Source: Diphasiastrum complanatum
Taxonomy: Eukaryota; Streptophyta; Lycopodiopsida; Lycopodiales; Lycopodiaceae
DNA: 64,000 bases
Direction of reading: 5' to 3'
NCBI GenBank assembly: GCA_029204225.1
Contig: CM055099.1
Span: 48,658,141 to 48,722,140 of the forward strand
The position numbers and the translations under genes were made by a program. Positions 10,700 to 22,477 of the stretch are shown here, piece after piece. The stretch's first letter is position 1; each line of letters starts with the position of its first letter. The notes under the pieces were generated by a model. It was not told the origin of the DNA. It ran no database searches and saw nothing but the letters and a program-made list of their open reading frames with translations.

Positions 10700-11620
10700 C
10701 ATGTTAGAGGATGGGGAAACCCAGCTTCACGACACATTGGCCACTTACTCCAATTATTCCCTTAGCACCCTTTGAGAAGTGGGGGATAGATTTTGTAGGG
10801 CCTATCAAAGCGGTCACTCGTAAAACTCGTCAGCGTTACATTCTTGTTGCTACGAACTATGCTACCAAGATGGTAGAGGCCGAAGCCACGGTTAAAAAAC
10901 GATGCTAAGACTGTAGCAAAGTTTTGATTCCAAAACATTATCACATGTTATGGATGTCCCTTAGTGACTTGTTAGCGATAGGGGAACCCATTTCCTTAAT
11001 CAAGGCTATGTTGTCATACTTCTCCATTACACATCGCCAAACCACTCCATATAATCCTAAAGCGAATGGGCTTACGAAGCAAGCAAACGGATTTTTGTGT
11101 AAAATTTTGAGTAAAGTAATGAAAACGCATTCTTCTAATTGGGATCAGAAGTTACCATCTGTCTTATGGGCATACATAACTGTCGAAAAGATCACAACTA
11201 GGCAAACTCCATACTATCTTGTGCATGGAATGCATCCCATATTACCAATAGAATTTGAAATTCTGACATTTTGCATTAGTAATGAAGAGCGAATGGATGA
11301 ACACGATAGTCTTTGAGAGCGGATGATAGCTTTGACGCAACTGGAGGAGGATCGTCATCTTTCATTAATCGAGACTGAACGAGTTCAGAATAAAAGAAAG
11401 TAAATTTTTGACCAATCTATTAAAAAAATAAAAATTAAACGAGGGGACTACGTGCTTCTGTATGATAATAGACACATGTTGTTTCCTGAAAAATTACATA
11501 CCAGATGGATGGGACCTTTAGAAGTTTTTAACAATGGATCACTTCAGTTAGCCGATCTTGAAGGACATTTACTTGATACTCGAGTAAATGGCTCAAGAGT
11601 GAAGCGCTACTATGACTAAT
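10700..11620 (+). pseudogene. Ty3/gypsy integrase, decayed
   Basis: The plus-strand reading begins near PLAPFEKWGIDFVGPIKAVT, which carries the first catalytic Asp in WGIDFVGP. It continues through an IN core (RQTTPYNPKANGLTKQANGF; the Glu of the usual GQ-E motif is lost) and ends with the C-terminal pattern IKRGDYVLLYD...RWMGPLEV and VKRYYD. Stops or shifts occur near 10906, 11315 and 11402. The style of the IN and tail fits the Athila/Tat side of Ty3/gypsy, with no chromodomain seen. Upstream RT and RNase H are missing. A non-coding stretch and another ORF (12772 on) follow. Confidence 0.8.
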
Positions 11621-11629
11621 TTCTGATGA

Positions 11630-12765
11630 ATATGACAAAGTTCAGTTTTTTGCGAAACATGCAAAATTTCTGATACTATTCACAATTCATCCAGTTTGAA
11701 AAACCCGTCACCTTTGGTCCAATAATTTCCACTGAAGTTTGCAAAATTTGCAACACTTGCACCTTCGCATTTTTTGCCCATATGTTGTAACGAAATTTGC
11801 GACACTGTTCACATTTCATCCAACTTGTTATTTCCACGGTTTGTCAATCCTTCACCTTCGCAAAATGTGTGAAAAAAACAACCACTTCGTTGTATTGATA
11901 CTTCCCGCTGCATTTTTGCGAAAATGCCGACACCTTCGCTTCATCACAATCATATTCCTAGCAAAAAATGCGACACCATTCTGGAATATGCTATGTTAGG
12001 TAGATCCACTATTTTTGGGAAAACAAAAATTGCAACACCTCAACCTTCGCATTTTTTGGGATTTACCTTCGTTCCATCTTTGACCTTCGAGAAATTTGCA
12101 AAAAAATCATAATATTTCGCTAGTATGTTGCATATCATTTTGTTAGGTTCCTTTGTTTCCACCATGTTTCCATCATGTTTCCATGTTGACATCATATTGG
12201 AAATATGTGAAAAACCCAACACCTTCTCGATTATAATTCCCATGATAGTTTGCAAAAAATGCGACACTATTTTGGAATATGTTATGTTGCTCAATTTACC
12301 ATTTTGGGAAAAGCAAAAAGCGCGACACACTGATTTCGCTCATACATTTTTTTGCCCATACATTCTTTCGCTCACACATTTTAACAAAAAAAGCGACAGT
12401 CTTCGCTACCAACCATATACATTGTTTCATAGATTGTGTATATTATTTGTTTTTGCAGTTCAATACTCATAAATATCGAGCTGAACTTTTGTGAACTGAG
12501 TGAAGCATTTGTGTATTTTGTTTATTTTTCATTTATTTATTTATTTTTATTTTTTAGGATTAGATACTTTATTGTTGAGTCTGTACCTTCAAAACGAAGG
12601 ACACACTTTTATTAAATACTTGTCTAATCCGCTGATATATCATCAATATACCAAAAACCTCAAACACTTCTGTTTTTTCGCCACCTCTTTTTCATCACTC
12701 TTGCTTTCTAATTTTGTGAACTTTTACGATCAGTCTCTCTTTTGCCATTGCTAGTTTATAATTAC
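11630..12765 (+). other. Non-coding spacer with recurring GCGACAC/TTCGC words
   Basis: Between the gypsy integrase and the next ORF lies about 1.1 kb without supported coding. TTTGC, TTCGC and GCGACAC-type words recur many times (for example near 11798, 11970, 12260, 12320 and 12393). The same vocabulary appears in family W LTRs at 33.6-34.1 and 49.4-50.5 kb. Confidence 0.5.
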
Positions 12766-12771
12766 TATCGT

Positions 12772-13790
12772 CATGGCGATTTGTGTTCAAAATGCATCCA
12801 AAACAAGTCTTACCGGTTTTGCAGCCATTAGTCATATGAGCACAGATTGAAAGACTCGTTCAATTCGATCCATCAGTAATTCTTACATATGTGTGCCATG
12901 AGCTAATTCAAAATCTGAATGAAACAGAGGAGGGACATATTTCCACCATTGCCCGGAATCAAGAGATTGTTATTACAGAATGATTTTATTGTTGAGAGCC
13001 TTAGGTTTGCCTATGGATGGCAGTATGTGTGTTACTAAGTCCGACTTCATTACCGGGAGCGGAGCTTTTTGAGAGGAAGCTTATCTGGAGAAAAGGGGAT
13101 ATAAGCTTTCTTATATAATCTCAAGAGCTTCGTGCGGTTCGCTCTTGCTTCTATATTTGTACCAGAGCAAGAGTACACCATTTCCAATACAAATATGGGA
13201 TACCTGCTGAGAGCCTTGAATGGAGAATTCATCGCCTTCGAACAAGTTGCTTTTAAGCAATTCTGTAAATTGGTATATAGTAATCAATTTTCCAGGCTTG
13301 GATTGCAATTTGGTATTATGTGTATGCATGTCGGTGTTCTGTCTATGTAGGAAGATATCAGAATTGCATCGGTGCTACCAGAATTAGCCCCTTCAATTGA
13401 GGGTGATTCATAAATGAGAGCATCAAAGGCGACCACCATCGAGATTGCATCATCATGATCAAGCCAAGAGCAAGGAAGCTCGGTGAGGATAAGCCACTTT
13501 CCAGTGCAGAAAGGAGCCGAGAAGCTGAAAAAGAAGAAGAAATAGAGATTATTGCTGAGCAAGGGCAGATTCAAGAAGATATCCAGCAAGAGCCAGCAAA
13601 GGAAACTGAAGAAATCTCTGATATTTAGCAGGAAAGTGATGATATTACACCAGTCCTCGATGAAGAATTATATTTGAAGACCTTTGGTACATTGTTGTCT
13701 AACACACAGGCAGCCATTTAACATTTTGTCAACCTAGAAAAAGTCTCGAGGAAGCTCAGAGCAAACATTAAAGGAAGTTTAAACACAAAA
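12772..13790 (+). pseudogene. Extra ORF downstream of gypsy integrase, first part
   Basis: A plus-strand reading starts at MAICVQNASKTSLTGF (12772). After breaks it continues with GLPMDGSMCVTKSDFITGSG (near 13000) and FALASIFVPEQEYTISNTNM (13132-13350), then shifts into an acidic part (AERSREAEKEEEIEIIAEQG) that runs to about 13790 with two further stops. It is not recognised. Its place after integrase and before a presumed 3' LTR matches the extra ORF of some Ty3/gypsy lineages. A minus-strand gypsy fragment separates it from its likely continuation at 15190. Confidence 0.4.
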
Positions 13791-13799
13791 AGGGCCTTT

Positions 13800-15180
13800 T
13801 GTCAAGATTCTTTTTTCATTTTTTATTCACTTTTATTCACTTCTTTTGTACATGTGGCCCAATAGTTTCTTGACATAGTGGCTTTAACGTATCGTTACTT
13901 CTTTGAGTCACACTTTGAGTCTACACTAAAAATGGCATAACTTTTGATTGCCATATCAGAATGCAACGAAAATTGGTGCATTGGAAAGCGCTTGACGAGC
14001 ACTTTCCAATGATATATCGGGTGATCCAATCGATTGTCCAGGGTCTATTTATCAGATATAGTAGGGCTTGGTGATCTACAAAGAAGACAAAGGGGTTGGC
14101 TAGTAGGTAATGGCGAAATTTCTTCACACTGTATACCATGGCTAGTGCTTCACACTCGATGGTGGTATAGTTCATCTCTACAGGAATCAACTGCCTACTG
14201 GCAAAGTAGATCAAATAATCCTTCTTGTACTCCCCTGGTTGCATCAGAACACTCCCTATTGCATAGTTAGAGGTGTCTGTGTGGATGTGAAATTCTATGG
14301 TCCAAATAGGAGGGCGAAGGATTGGTGTGGTAACTAAGGCCTTCTTGAGTTTGTGGAAAGCCTCTGTGGCTTTGGCTGTCTATTCTAGATGGATAGTCAT
14401 CTGATAGATTAAACAAGCCAGATTAGCAAAGTTCTAGACAAACCTCCGATAATAATTGCAATGCCCCATACAGATGTACACTTCACATACAATTTCAGGT
14501 TCAGACAATGCAAGTATTATGCGGATATTGTCGACATTGGTGGTGATACCATGCCTCGAAACTACATGGCCTAGCACTATGTCGTGCATGACCAGAAATT
14601 GGCATTTGGCCGGGTTTAGGGATATGCCGAATAATCGACACTGGATGAACACTTTCTCTAAGCAAGCTGGATGTTGGGCTCTAAAGGAGTGGAGACTTAG
14701 GAGTGGACACACAAGTCATCCATGAATATTTCAAGAAACTTTCGAGGAAAATCCTTGAAGGCATAACTCATCACTTGTTGGAAAGTGCTGGGAGCGTTGC
14801 ACAATCCAAATGGCATTACATTGTAGGCATATGTTCCCACTCAGTGGAGAAGGCAGTTTCGTGCTGATCTTCTAGGGCTATCTGCACTTGGTTATAGCCA
14901 CTAAACCCATCCAGAAAACTATAGGCTTATGCTCAGGCTATTCTTTCTAACACATTTTTCGTGAATGGCAAGGAAAAATGGTCCTTTGTTGGTTACGGCA
15001 TTCAGCTTCTTGTAGTCCACACAGATCCTAAGTTTTCTTTTACATCTCATACTTCTGAGCTACTACTAAAAAGTTATAGTGATTCAAAGATATTGGTTGA
15101 AAATAGTGATAAAATGCAAAAGAGATCTTGGCGCAAATTCATATACGGCCCTTTTTGAGCTCAAACTTCCTCTAATGATA
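13800..15180 (-). pseudogene. Ty3/gypsy RT-RNase H fragment inserted in another ORF
   Basis: Reading on the minus strand from about 15180: decayed RT with NAYNVMPFGLCNAPSTFQQV-like text, LEIFMDDLCVHS (catalytic F-M-D-D near 14720), then GISLNPAKCQFLV and GHCNYYRRFV. RNase H follows: FHIHTDTSNYAIGSVLMQPG, YLIYFASRQLIPVEMNYTTI and FFVDHQALLYL. There are several stops. Both outer ends are truncated and lie inside the plus-strand coiled-coil ORF relic, so this looks like a nested insertion. The lower end carries the small dispersed hairpin repeat (13932-14012). Confidence 0.75.
13932..14012. repeat. Dispersed repeat with small hairpin (copy 2)
   Basis: Homologous to 7808-7890. ATTGGAAAGCGCT and AGCACTTTCCAAT form a 13-bp stem with one mismatch at about 13980-14010. 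It replaces the expected continuation of the gypsy RNase H at its 3' end. Confidence 0.6.
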
Positions 15181-15189
15181 TGATTCCAT

Positions 15190-16055
15190 TCAAACAGACC
15201 TAATCCAGAGGAATGAAGAGTTGGAAGAGGTCAAGGCTGAGCTGAAGTTAAAAAGCAAAGAGCTTGAAGAAGCTCAAGTGGAGCTGATAAAAAAAGATAC
15301 ATCTCTTGAAGAAGCGAAAGGTAGGCAGGAAGCCATGCTGGAGGCACTTGAAGCAGTTCAAGAGTAGTCTAATGCTTTTGAAAATGAAAATATATTGCTC
15401 AAGCAGCATATCCAGACCCTACAGACTTCTTTGCAGGAGGAAAGACATGCACGAGCCACTTTGCAGAGTAGTAACAAAGAGCTGAATGACAAACTCAGCG
15501 ATGCAATTGCCGACAAGGAGAGTGCCGAAGCAAGTCAAAGGCAGCTCCAGAACTCTGTTGTCCAGCTACAGAATTTTACATACATGCTTAGGAAAGGCAA
15601 CCAAATTTATAAGAAACAGGCCGAAGATGCAATTTTGTGGCAAATAAGTGCCGAAGTAACATTGGGAGCCTGTGTATCTCATGGGAGATACAGGATCGAC
15701 CCAATACCTTGGAAGGCCATACAAGAAAGAATTATCCAAACCTTCTAGCTGCAATACTTGCAACCCCAAATGGCTGCATACGAGAAATTGAAGGAAGAAC
15801 TAGAAGAGGCTAAGTTTAATCAAGCCAAATCCAGAATTTTGAAGACAAAGAACCTACTTAGCATCGAGACTAGTCTAGACAGATGGATGAGCCAGCCAAA
15901 GATACGTTAGAGAAGGCCATCCAGACGGATATTGTTTTTAAGCAAATTCAGAAAGATCAAGAGATCCAAACTGACCCTAAGGATGCTACGAAGCCAAAAT
16001 CATCCAGTGACAAAGCTGTTGCAGACCAACCAACAACTCTAGCCATCATTCCGTA
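15190..16055 (+). pseudogene. Coiled-coil ORF, probable continuation of the 12772 ORF
   Basis: The plus-strand reading is strongly heptad-like: RNEELEEVKAELKLKSKELE, then QEERHARATLQSSNKELNDK and QLQNSVVQLQNF. One stop falls near 15367. A further shift leads to YEKLKEELEEAKFNQAKS and a Lys/Asp-rich tail ending near 16055. A long coiled coil is the only structural call possible. The general style (Glu/Lys/Ala helices) resembles part of the ORF at 1290-2693, but I could not align them. Confidence 0.45.
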
Positions 16056-16600
16056 GTAGGCTGAATAGAGACGCATTAGTAGATCTCAACCGACATCTAA
16101 ACGGTTGGTAAATGACATTCAGGTCGGTGATCGTTTCTATAAGGTCGACACTTCGTCCATTGTATACACGCACAGATTTGAGTATCAATAGAGAGAAAGA
16201 AGAGAGCCATGTTCTATAAGCTTGAGCGTTCTTTCTCTCTGCCATCTCTTACAGTATTGCTTCTTATCAATTGAGCGAATACATTCTGAATGATCTGTAA
16301 CTGTTTGTGATACTTCTCTATCTGCATCACACATACTTTCCATTTCTTACTGAATTTCAGTTACTCTAACTTGGATTTTTAGGCGTCATCAGTAAGCTAC
16401 AATTCTAACTAATTTGTGCAAGGAATTAGTCGAAGCTGTTAAGCATAACCATAAGCAGAACTTCTTTCAATCCTGAATGAGCTATGTGTTCAGATAATGA
16501 ACTTGACCGTTGCTCTGTTCTATTTGCTTCCTATGATAAAAACTAATTCTTTGTGTTCGATTAATAGGTATCATTAGCCAATACGATTCTGTTTGATGAA
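16056..16600. other. Possible LTR or flank after the coiled-coil ORF
   Basis: Non-coding. It would be the 3' LTR of the gypsy element if the ORF order above is right, but no second copy and no clear polypurine tract or TG...CA ends were seen. Confidence 0.25.
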
Positions 16601-16679
16601 TCTATTTGCTAGTTGATGTCTGATCTGATTGCTTACTGTTATCCTAAGAGCCTGGAAGATAAAGTAACTTTTATAATCA

Positions 16680-16870
16680 CATACCTTGACCAAATCGTTT
16701 CACCATTGGTGTTTCTGGATGCCAATTTGCCCAAATATCTTTGGATAACCAAATATGTCGCTGTAGTATTCATTGTCAATATTACAGATCACATTCCATT
16801 CACCTTCTTACATACACTTATCATACAAAAGAAGAGATTATTCTCTCTCTTGGGGAACGATCAATCCTTT
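16680..16870 (+). pseudogene. Possible Ty1/copia integrase fragment
   Basis: The translation contains FLDANLPKYLWITKYVAVVF followed by IVNIT, PFTFLHTLI and FSLLGN. This follows the pattern of the copia IN C-terminal part (LPxxLWxxAxxxAxYxxNR, PFExL, xxxxLRxFG). It is short and degenerate, so the call is tentative. Confidence 0.35.
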
Positions 16871-16899
16871 TATACTACTTAATTCATTGATTTTGTGAA

Positions 16900-18640
16900 A
16901 ATCTATAACGACTAGGCCACCATAAGTATAACGTTCCTGAAAAACAGAAGGTCTGTCACACACTTCTTCATATTCCTATGGTGTTACAGTTTATTCTGTT
17001 ATAGAATAGCAAGAACAGAGAAATAGAGCAACTATGTCCTACTCTTGCCTTCTACACAGAGCAACTACATCCTACTCATGCCTTCTACACAGAGACCAGA
17101 ATGAATGAATGAAAGGAGAACGTTGTTGCTATATGATTTCTGAGAAGAAGCGAACTACCGTGAGGTTCGAAACAGTGTGTGTAATGAAGTATCCAATACA
17201 AGAATGCAATATAGATATAGCTCGTAATGAAACATTGTAAACTAATAAGGTTGTGCCACAGAGGTTTTGGCGTTGACTAGATAGACATTCTTCTATAGGA
17301 GCCAACTGAAATCTATCATGTAGGGAGTTCGAACTTCTTCTTTGGCACACTGGCCTTCAAAGATAAAGCATTAGATGACTGAGCGCAGATGACAGATTGG
17401 TGTAGAAGGAAGAAGTGCAACTACCCTTCAACAGCCGATTCCATAACTATCGTGCCCTGGTTTCCCTTCGAAGGGAGAGTATTATGCCTTGTTTTTGCCT
17501 TCAATGCTGCGCTTTGACATTCCGTAAAGCACTATCAAAAAATTTTGTGTGCATTCAAAAGAACTGTTATAAGGCATAATGTGACAACTGTACTACCAAA
17601 ACTTGGCATTAAATGTCTGACACATCAGAGGAACCTTACATTTGTGTAAGGTCCCTCCTCAAACACTGTTTTACCGCACAGGTAAATAGAAAAAAAATTA
17701 CCAACTGTAAAAAATTTTACCTTACATATTTTACCAACTGTAATTACCTAACAAAATTTTTACCGTAGTGAAAACTTCTTACCTCTCAAATTTTTTTACG
17801 ACCTGTAAAAACTTTAATACAAATGGTTACTTCCTATGTTGAGTGCAATGTTCTGCCTATAGCGAAGCTAAACAAGTACATAAAAAAGTAAATTGAAGTT
17901 TTGAAAAACAGCCAACTGAAATTCAAGCAAACCCTCTTTTGAAATATACATATTTGCTCTTTACATTGTAGACATAACATTATATTCTCGATGTCAATTA
18001 AAGTTTTGTATAACATTAAATGATTATATGTTTGCATCTAATACTTCAAATTATGATATTCTTCATTTTGATATATTTTGGGCAATAAAGCAAAAAGTCT
18101 GAATCACAATACGTATCTGTTTGTTTGAAATATATGGTATTTGCTTTAACATTCTTGTTCATGATATGGCTAATAAGATCATAATTCATTGAAATTCACA
18201 AATTTAAAATCCAAAATTTGATGTGCTTTCAAAAAACATCTATATTTTACTTGAAAGTTTTATAATAGTCTCAAAATTTGACCCACTTTTCTAAAATTAA
18301 AGCACCAAAAAAGCTAAGTTTTTTCTACTTAATGCTAGGTGCTTAGGTTTTCTTTGTATTTTGGAAATGACTCTAGGAGCGGAATGTGCATCGAGGAATC
18401 TGCCATTCTCTCTTTAGAATGTGCATTCTCTCTCCATAAAATCATCTTTTGCTTTTTCCAAAGCAATAGGAGGTGCTCACAAAATGTAATTTATGTGCCT
18501 CCCTTTTTTTTCCAAAATTTTTTACATGCACCTTCCGCATCCTAGAAGGTGCATGTAAAAAAAATTTATATGACCATACGTTCGAAAAGTGCATGTAAAA
18601 AAAACTTACGGTAAGAAAAAAGAAAAAAAAAAAGTAGAAA
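16900..18640. other. Intergenic sequence without recognisable genes
   Basis: No supported coding sequence. A short direct repeat around 17035-17095 (CTACTCTTGCCTTCTACACAG-like, twice) is the only structure noted. The rest is AT-rich. Confidence 0.45.
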
Positions 18641-18774
18641 ATGTTTTCATGCCTCGGAAGGTCACCTCCTCGGCCATTCCGCCAAAGGAAACACCTTCAG
18701 CCTCGGGCTACCGACCTCGGCCGAAGGCCCTTCCCTAGTTGAGTGGCCTTAGAGGGTGACCCCCCCCCCACCCA

Positions 18775-19420
18775 CCCCCCCCAATCTGCCATTCTCTCTC
18801 CAAATATGGCAATGGCGGAGGGAGGAGAAGCGTGCCACGCCCTCCCCACACATGCTTGCCATTGTTTTTGTTTTGTATCTACTCTTTCCAAAATTTGCCA
18901 TTCTCTCTCCAAATGTGCACCCACCATTTTCTCTCTCCACCTAAGCATTCTCTCTCCAACACACAATTGAGTTCTCTTTCCACCTGAGCATTCTCTCTCT
19001 TCACCCTCACATGAGCATTCTCTCTTCACCCTCACACCTATCATTTGAGCATTCTCTCTCTTCACCCTCACACCTATCATTCTGTAAGGACCCAAGGGCC
19101 TCAGGCCTACAACCACATGTAATGCCAAGGCTTTCCACCACATGTAATGCCAAGTAATTAAGTTTTGTGTGTATTTTTGAAAGCACTTCCATGAGCAGAA
19201 TATACGTCCACCTTTATCTCTCCACTTCCTTCATGAATTTGTCACTCTCTCTCAAATGTGCATTTTCTTTGCTCTCCCCAATGCAATGTCCGTTCTCTCT
19301 CCACCTTCATTGTCCGTTCTCTCTCCACCTTCTGACCTTGCAGTATGTACTCTCTCCACCTTCTCACCTTCCATGTCCGTTCTCTCTCCACCTTCTCGCC
19401 TTGCAGTATGTAGTACAAGC
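18775..19420. repeat. CTCTCTCC-rich minisatellite cluster
   Basis: The words CATTCTCTCTCC, GAGCATTCTCTCT and CGTTCTCTCTCCACCTT recur many times. A longer unit around TTGAGCATTCTCTC...CACACCTATCAT is duplicated at about 19010-19083. CCACATGTAATGCCAAG occurs twice at 19113-19155. Open frames here on both strands are products of the repeat, not genes. Confidence 0.8.
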
Positions 19421-19687
19421 CTAAGGCTAAGCCTCCGCAAGCAGGGCCCAGGTCCGGGGCCTTCCACCATACAAAATCTTCAAGCAGGTAACTTGCCACC
19501 ACATATTCAATATGCAACTGTGTTTGAAGTTTTCAGAAATGATAATACCTCTATCATGTTTTTATTTTTTGCAAATTTTCAATACAAGAAAAGAGTGTTA
19601 CAGCATATCTCATGATTGTTCTTCTTGCTACATTGTTTCACAATTCCCCATATTAGTTCTGAGCTTGACATTATTTTCATACTTCAG

Positions 19688-21014
19688 CTACCCATCTCTG
19701 ACAAGCTTCTGAGTTTTTTGGGCACCAGGGTTAAGAAGCTTAAATGACCAAGCTCCTCCCAGCGCACCCAATGCAGGGCCCAGAATGTAGATCCATATCC
19801 CTGTGTAACTGTTTGACGCGATTGCTGGGCCAATACTTCGCGCTGGGTTCATGGATGCTCCAGAAACAGGCCTATGCTCAATCCCACATAATGGCTGATC
19901 AGTCCATAGCAACAATCTGATGTTCAATCCTTGTCAAAACTCACAAACAATAACGCATGAGATGTTTTTATATGGATAGTGCTGGCCGTATAAAGGATAG
20001 CAGACCTATGTTCTGTATGGATGAAATCTGTCTATAATAGCAGATAGAGAATGATGGCTTACCCTCCAAAGATAGAGTTTACTGCAATTGTGCATGCAAC
20101 AACAAGTCCAGACAAGTCTCCCACCTGCAAAACTATTTGTCACAAACTGGGAAAGAACACAATAATTTGTTCATTTCGAAGATGAGAGAGAGTTGGAAAT
20201 TAGACGCTTACAGAGGGATTGTTTGACACTGAAGTGATTACAAACATGAGGATGTATGTGAGCAGGATCTCCAAAACGAGCGATCGGACAATTCCCCCAG
20301 CTGGGTGCGTGATGCCAACAAGCTCTACAGGTTTCAATAGTTCCTTGAGAGCCAGCGATGCGCAGATAGAAGCTGCAAGCTGTGAGAATATGTACACAGG
20401 AACCTGCACAGGATCATCAGCCAGCTTGTTTCATTTGCTCCATCATACATATCCAAAGAAAAACTGCAGCAATGGGGAAGATGTAAACTCGCCTGCACCC
20501 AAGGAATCTGCTGCAGCGATGCGAAGGCAAAGGTAACGGCAGGGTTCATGTGTGCCCCTGAGATATGGCCAACTGAATAGATCATCATCAGCACCAGAAG
20601 TCCGAAGGTGGCTGCCACACCATTGCCCGTGATCTTGCCATGCGTTTCTGTGTCTACCATCGCTGCCCCACATCCTACAAACACTAGGATGAAAGTCGAG
20701 ATCATCTCTGCAGCGGCCTGCAATCAGCGGTAGTTACATTGTGAGTATTTTCTCAGCATAAATAGCCTAAAAACTGATTGGGTTAGGGAAAAATTACCTT
20801 GTCTTAAGATCTATATATATTTCACCTTTTGAAACAAAGAAGCATATTGCTGAGCTGGTCCTGGCAACTTTTCCTTGTCCACGAACTCGCTGTGAACCAG
20901 GTCGAGAGAATGGTGAAGCTTGTTATAATTGCCGACAACTGGCTCATCTTTGATAGAAAAACTATTTATAAAATTCTGATGCTTGAGTGATTTGTCTGAG
21001 CTTTGAACCTCCAT
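19688..21014 (-). CDS. NIP-type aquaporin, gene 2 (five exons, 283 aa)
   Basis: A paralogue of the gene at 5316-6571, and likewise a NIP membrane channel. Exons on the minus strand are 21014-20826, 20717-20493, 20403-20212, 20124-20063 and 19871-19688, joining in frame to 852 nt including TAG. Exons 2-4 have exactly the same lengths (225, 192, 62 nt) and phases as gene 1. NPA motifs lie at residues 121-123 and 231-233, and the inferred aromatic/arginine filter is F101, S219, A228, R234. Exon 2 differs from gene 1 at about 7 of 75 residues and exon 3 at about 14 of 64. The tails differ (...KTQKLVRDG against ...NQKTMPSSI). Intron 2 again starts with GC (GCGAGT) and ends CAG. No stop or frameshift was found, so both copies look functional. 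Confidence 0.93.
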
Positions 21015-21420
21015 TTCTGATCCAGAGATCCTTGTGATCGTGTCAATCGCTGTCTGGGTGAAATCTGCACCATTCCAAATGTTGGAATTGAATCAGATTC
21101 CTTAGCGTTCATTTCAGTGAGCACATGTTCAGTTCTGTTTTGAGGATATCCACCTTAATACCAGTAGAAACACCTCAGTAATTGTGCAACTTGGCAAAAA
21201 CAGAATCAAACTACGAGAGGAATCGTGCTGACAAGAAACCCACCTTTGCCTGCAGCATCAAAAACAAAATCCAATAAGAAAAGGATTCAAATAGACACTA
21301 AATCACCACCTTTGTTTATTACGTATACCTACCGTGCCTGTTCAGACCAGACCAGCCACACAAGGTAGCTCCTCGGTGTTACCTCTCAAGTTCTCATAGA
21401 CGCTCGCTATGTAAAACTTG

Positions 21421-21431
21421 CTCTATATAAC
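21421..21431 (-). promoter_or_regulatory. TATA-like element of NIP gene 2
   Basis: CTCTATATAAC (TATATA at 21424-21429) lies about 410 bp upstream of the ATG and matches the element at 6846-6855 upstream of gene 1. Confidence 0.5.
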
Positions 21432-21496
21432 TCTCTCTCTCTCTTTCTCTCTCTCTCTCACACACACACACACAACACCCCCCCCCCCCCCCCCCC
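21431..21496. repeat. Compound (CT)n-(CA)n-poly(C) microsatellite
   Basis: Three simple tracts follow each other directly upstream of the gene 2 TATA element: CT with one TTT interruption to about 21459, CA to about 21474, and about 19 C to 21496. Confidence 0.95.
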
Positions 21497-22176
21497 AAGC
21501 ATATATTACTAAGATGCATTACTTTGGCGACAAAGTTCATTGAGTGCCACGTGTCCTCAAATGTTTTATGTTACCGCCTTACGTGCCGTGTTCGACCCTA
21601 CCCTACGCTCCCTCCGTGTACCTATGCCCTCTTTGCCACATATATATACTCCTTTTGTCCCATAAGATTTTTTTTCAATTGTTGGATTATTTTTTTTACC
21701 CCAAAAGTCTAATTTTTTTATGCCTGTGTGTGTGCTTGTGGGGGACCCATTAAAAAAATTGTCTAATGGGTGGTTGTGGGTGCTTCAAAAAAATCGCCAA
21801 AAAGTTATTTCTGGTGAACATCACGCACAAATGCTCGTTGCCTAAAACTAACAAGATCTACATGCTAGTTTCTTATTGGCACGAGGGCAAACTTGTCCCC
21901 GATTTGTAAGCAACATCCCTAATGACAAGCTTATTCATTATGTGCATTTCTCGCAAAGACTAGGGTGCACCAAGACCCCCCATAAACTTATAATCCCTTG
22001 AAAAAAGCTTACCAGATTCTTAATTCACCTACAAAGAAAAAATTTGAGAGTTCTCATAACCTACATTTTTGAGCCATTATAGGTGATGAACCATCAAATA
22101 TTTTTCATATCTCTATTTTAATGGTGTAATTTCATACAAAGTTCCCCTCCTTGCATCCCCCTCCACACTAAGAAAT

Positions 22177-22180
<4 letters not shown>

Positions 22181-22232
<52 letters not shown>
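22181..22232. repeat. (CT)n microsatellite
   Basis: 26 CT units uninterrupted. Confidence 0.97.
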
Positions 22233-22235
<3 letters not shown>

Positions 22236-22299
22236 TCCTCAAAGCTAAAAAACTTCAAGCTAAATGTCACCTTGAACCTCCAGTGTGTTAAGAGAGGTT

Positions 22300-22435
22300 T
22301 GCACCCTCAACTCTCAACCCTCTATAATAGAGTGTCAATCACTACTCTCTTTTGGTGTCTTATTGAGACTTGTATCATTGATGCACCTTAGAATGGCATA
22401 TACCTCAACCCATTCTGTCCACTTCAAGGAGGGCC
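22300..22435. repeat. Duplicated upstream flank (copy 2)
   Basis: Homologous to 6945-7165. The same ATGGCATATACCTCA...CCACTTCAAGG words occur, here about 1.4 kb upstream of the gene 2 ATG against about 0.55 kb for gene 1. Confidence 0.6.
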
Positions 22436-22477
22436 CCCCCTTCAAAGGCATCATTGAGGCAACAATATAAGACCTTG

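Noticed and set aside
18697-19143. 148-codon open frame on the minus strand in the CTCTCC region
   Set aside because: It is a product of the simple repeat (GERE/MIGVRVKRE-like repetition), with open frames on the other strand too; no gene-like composition.
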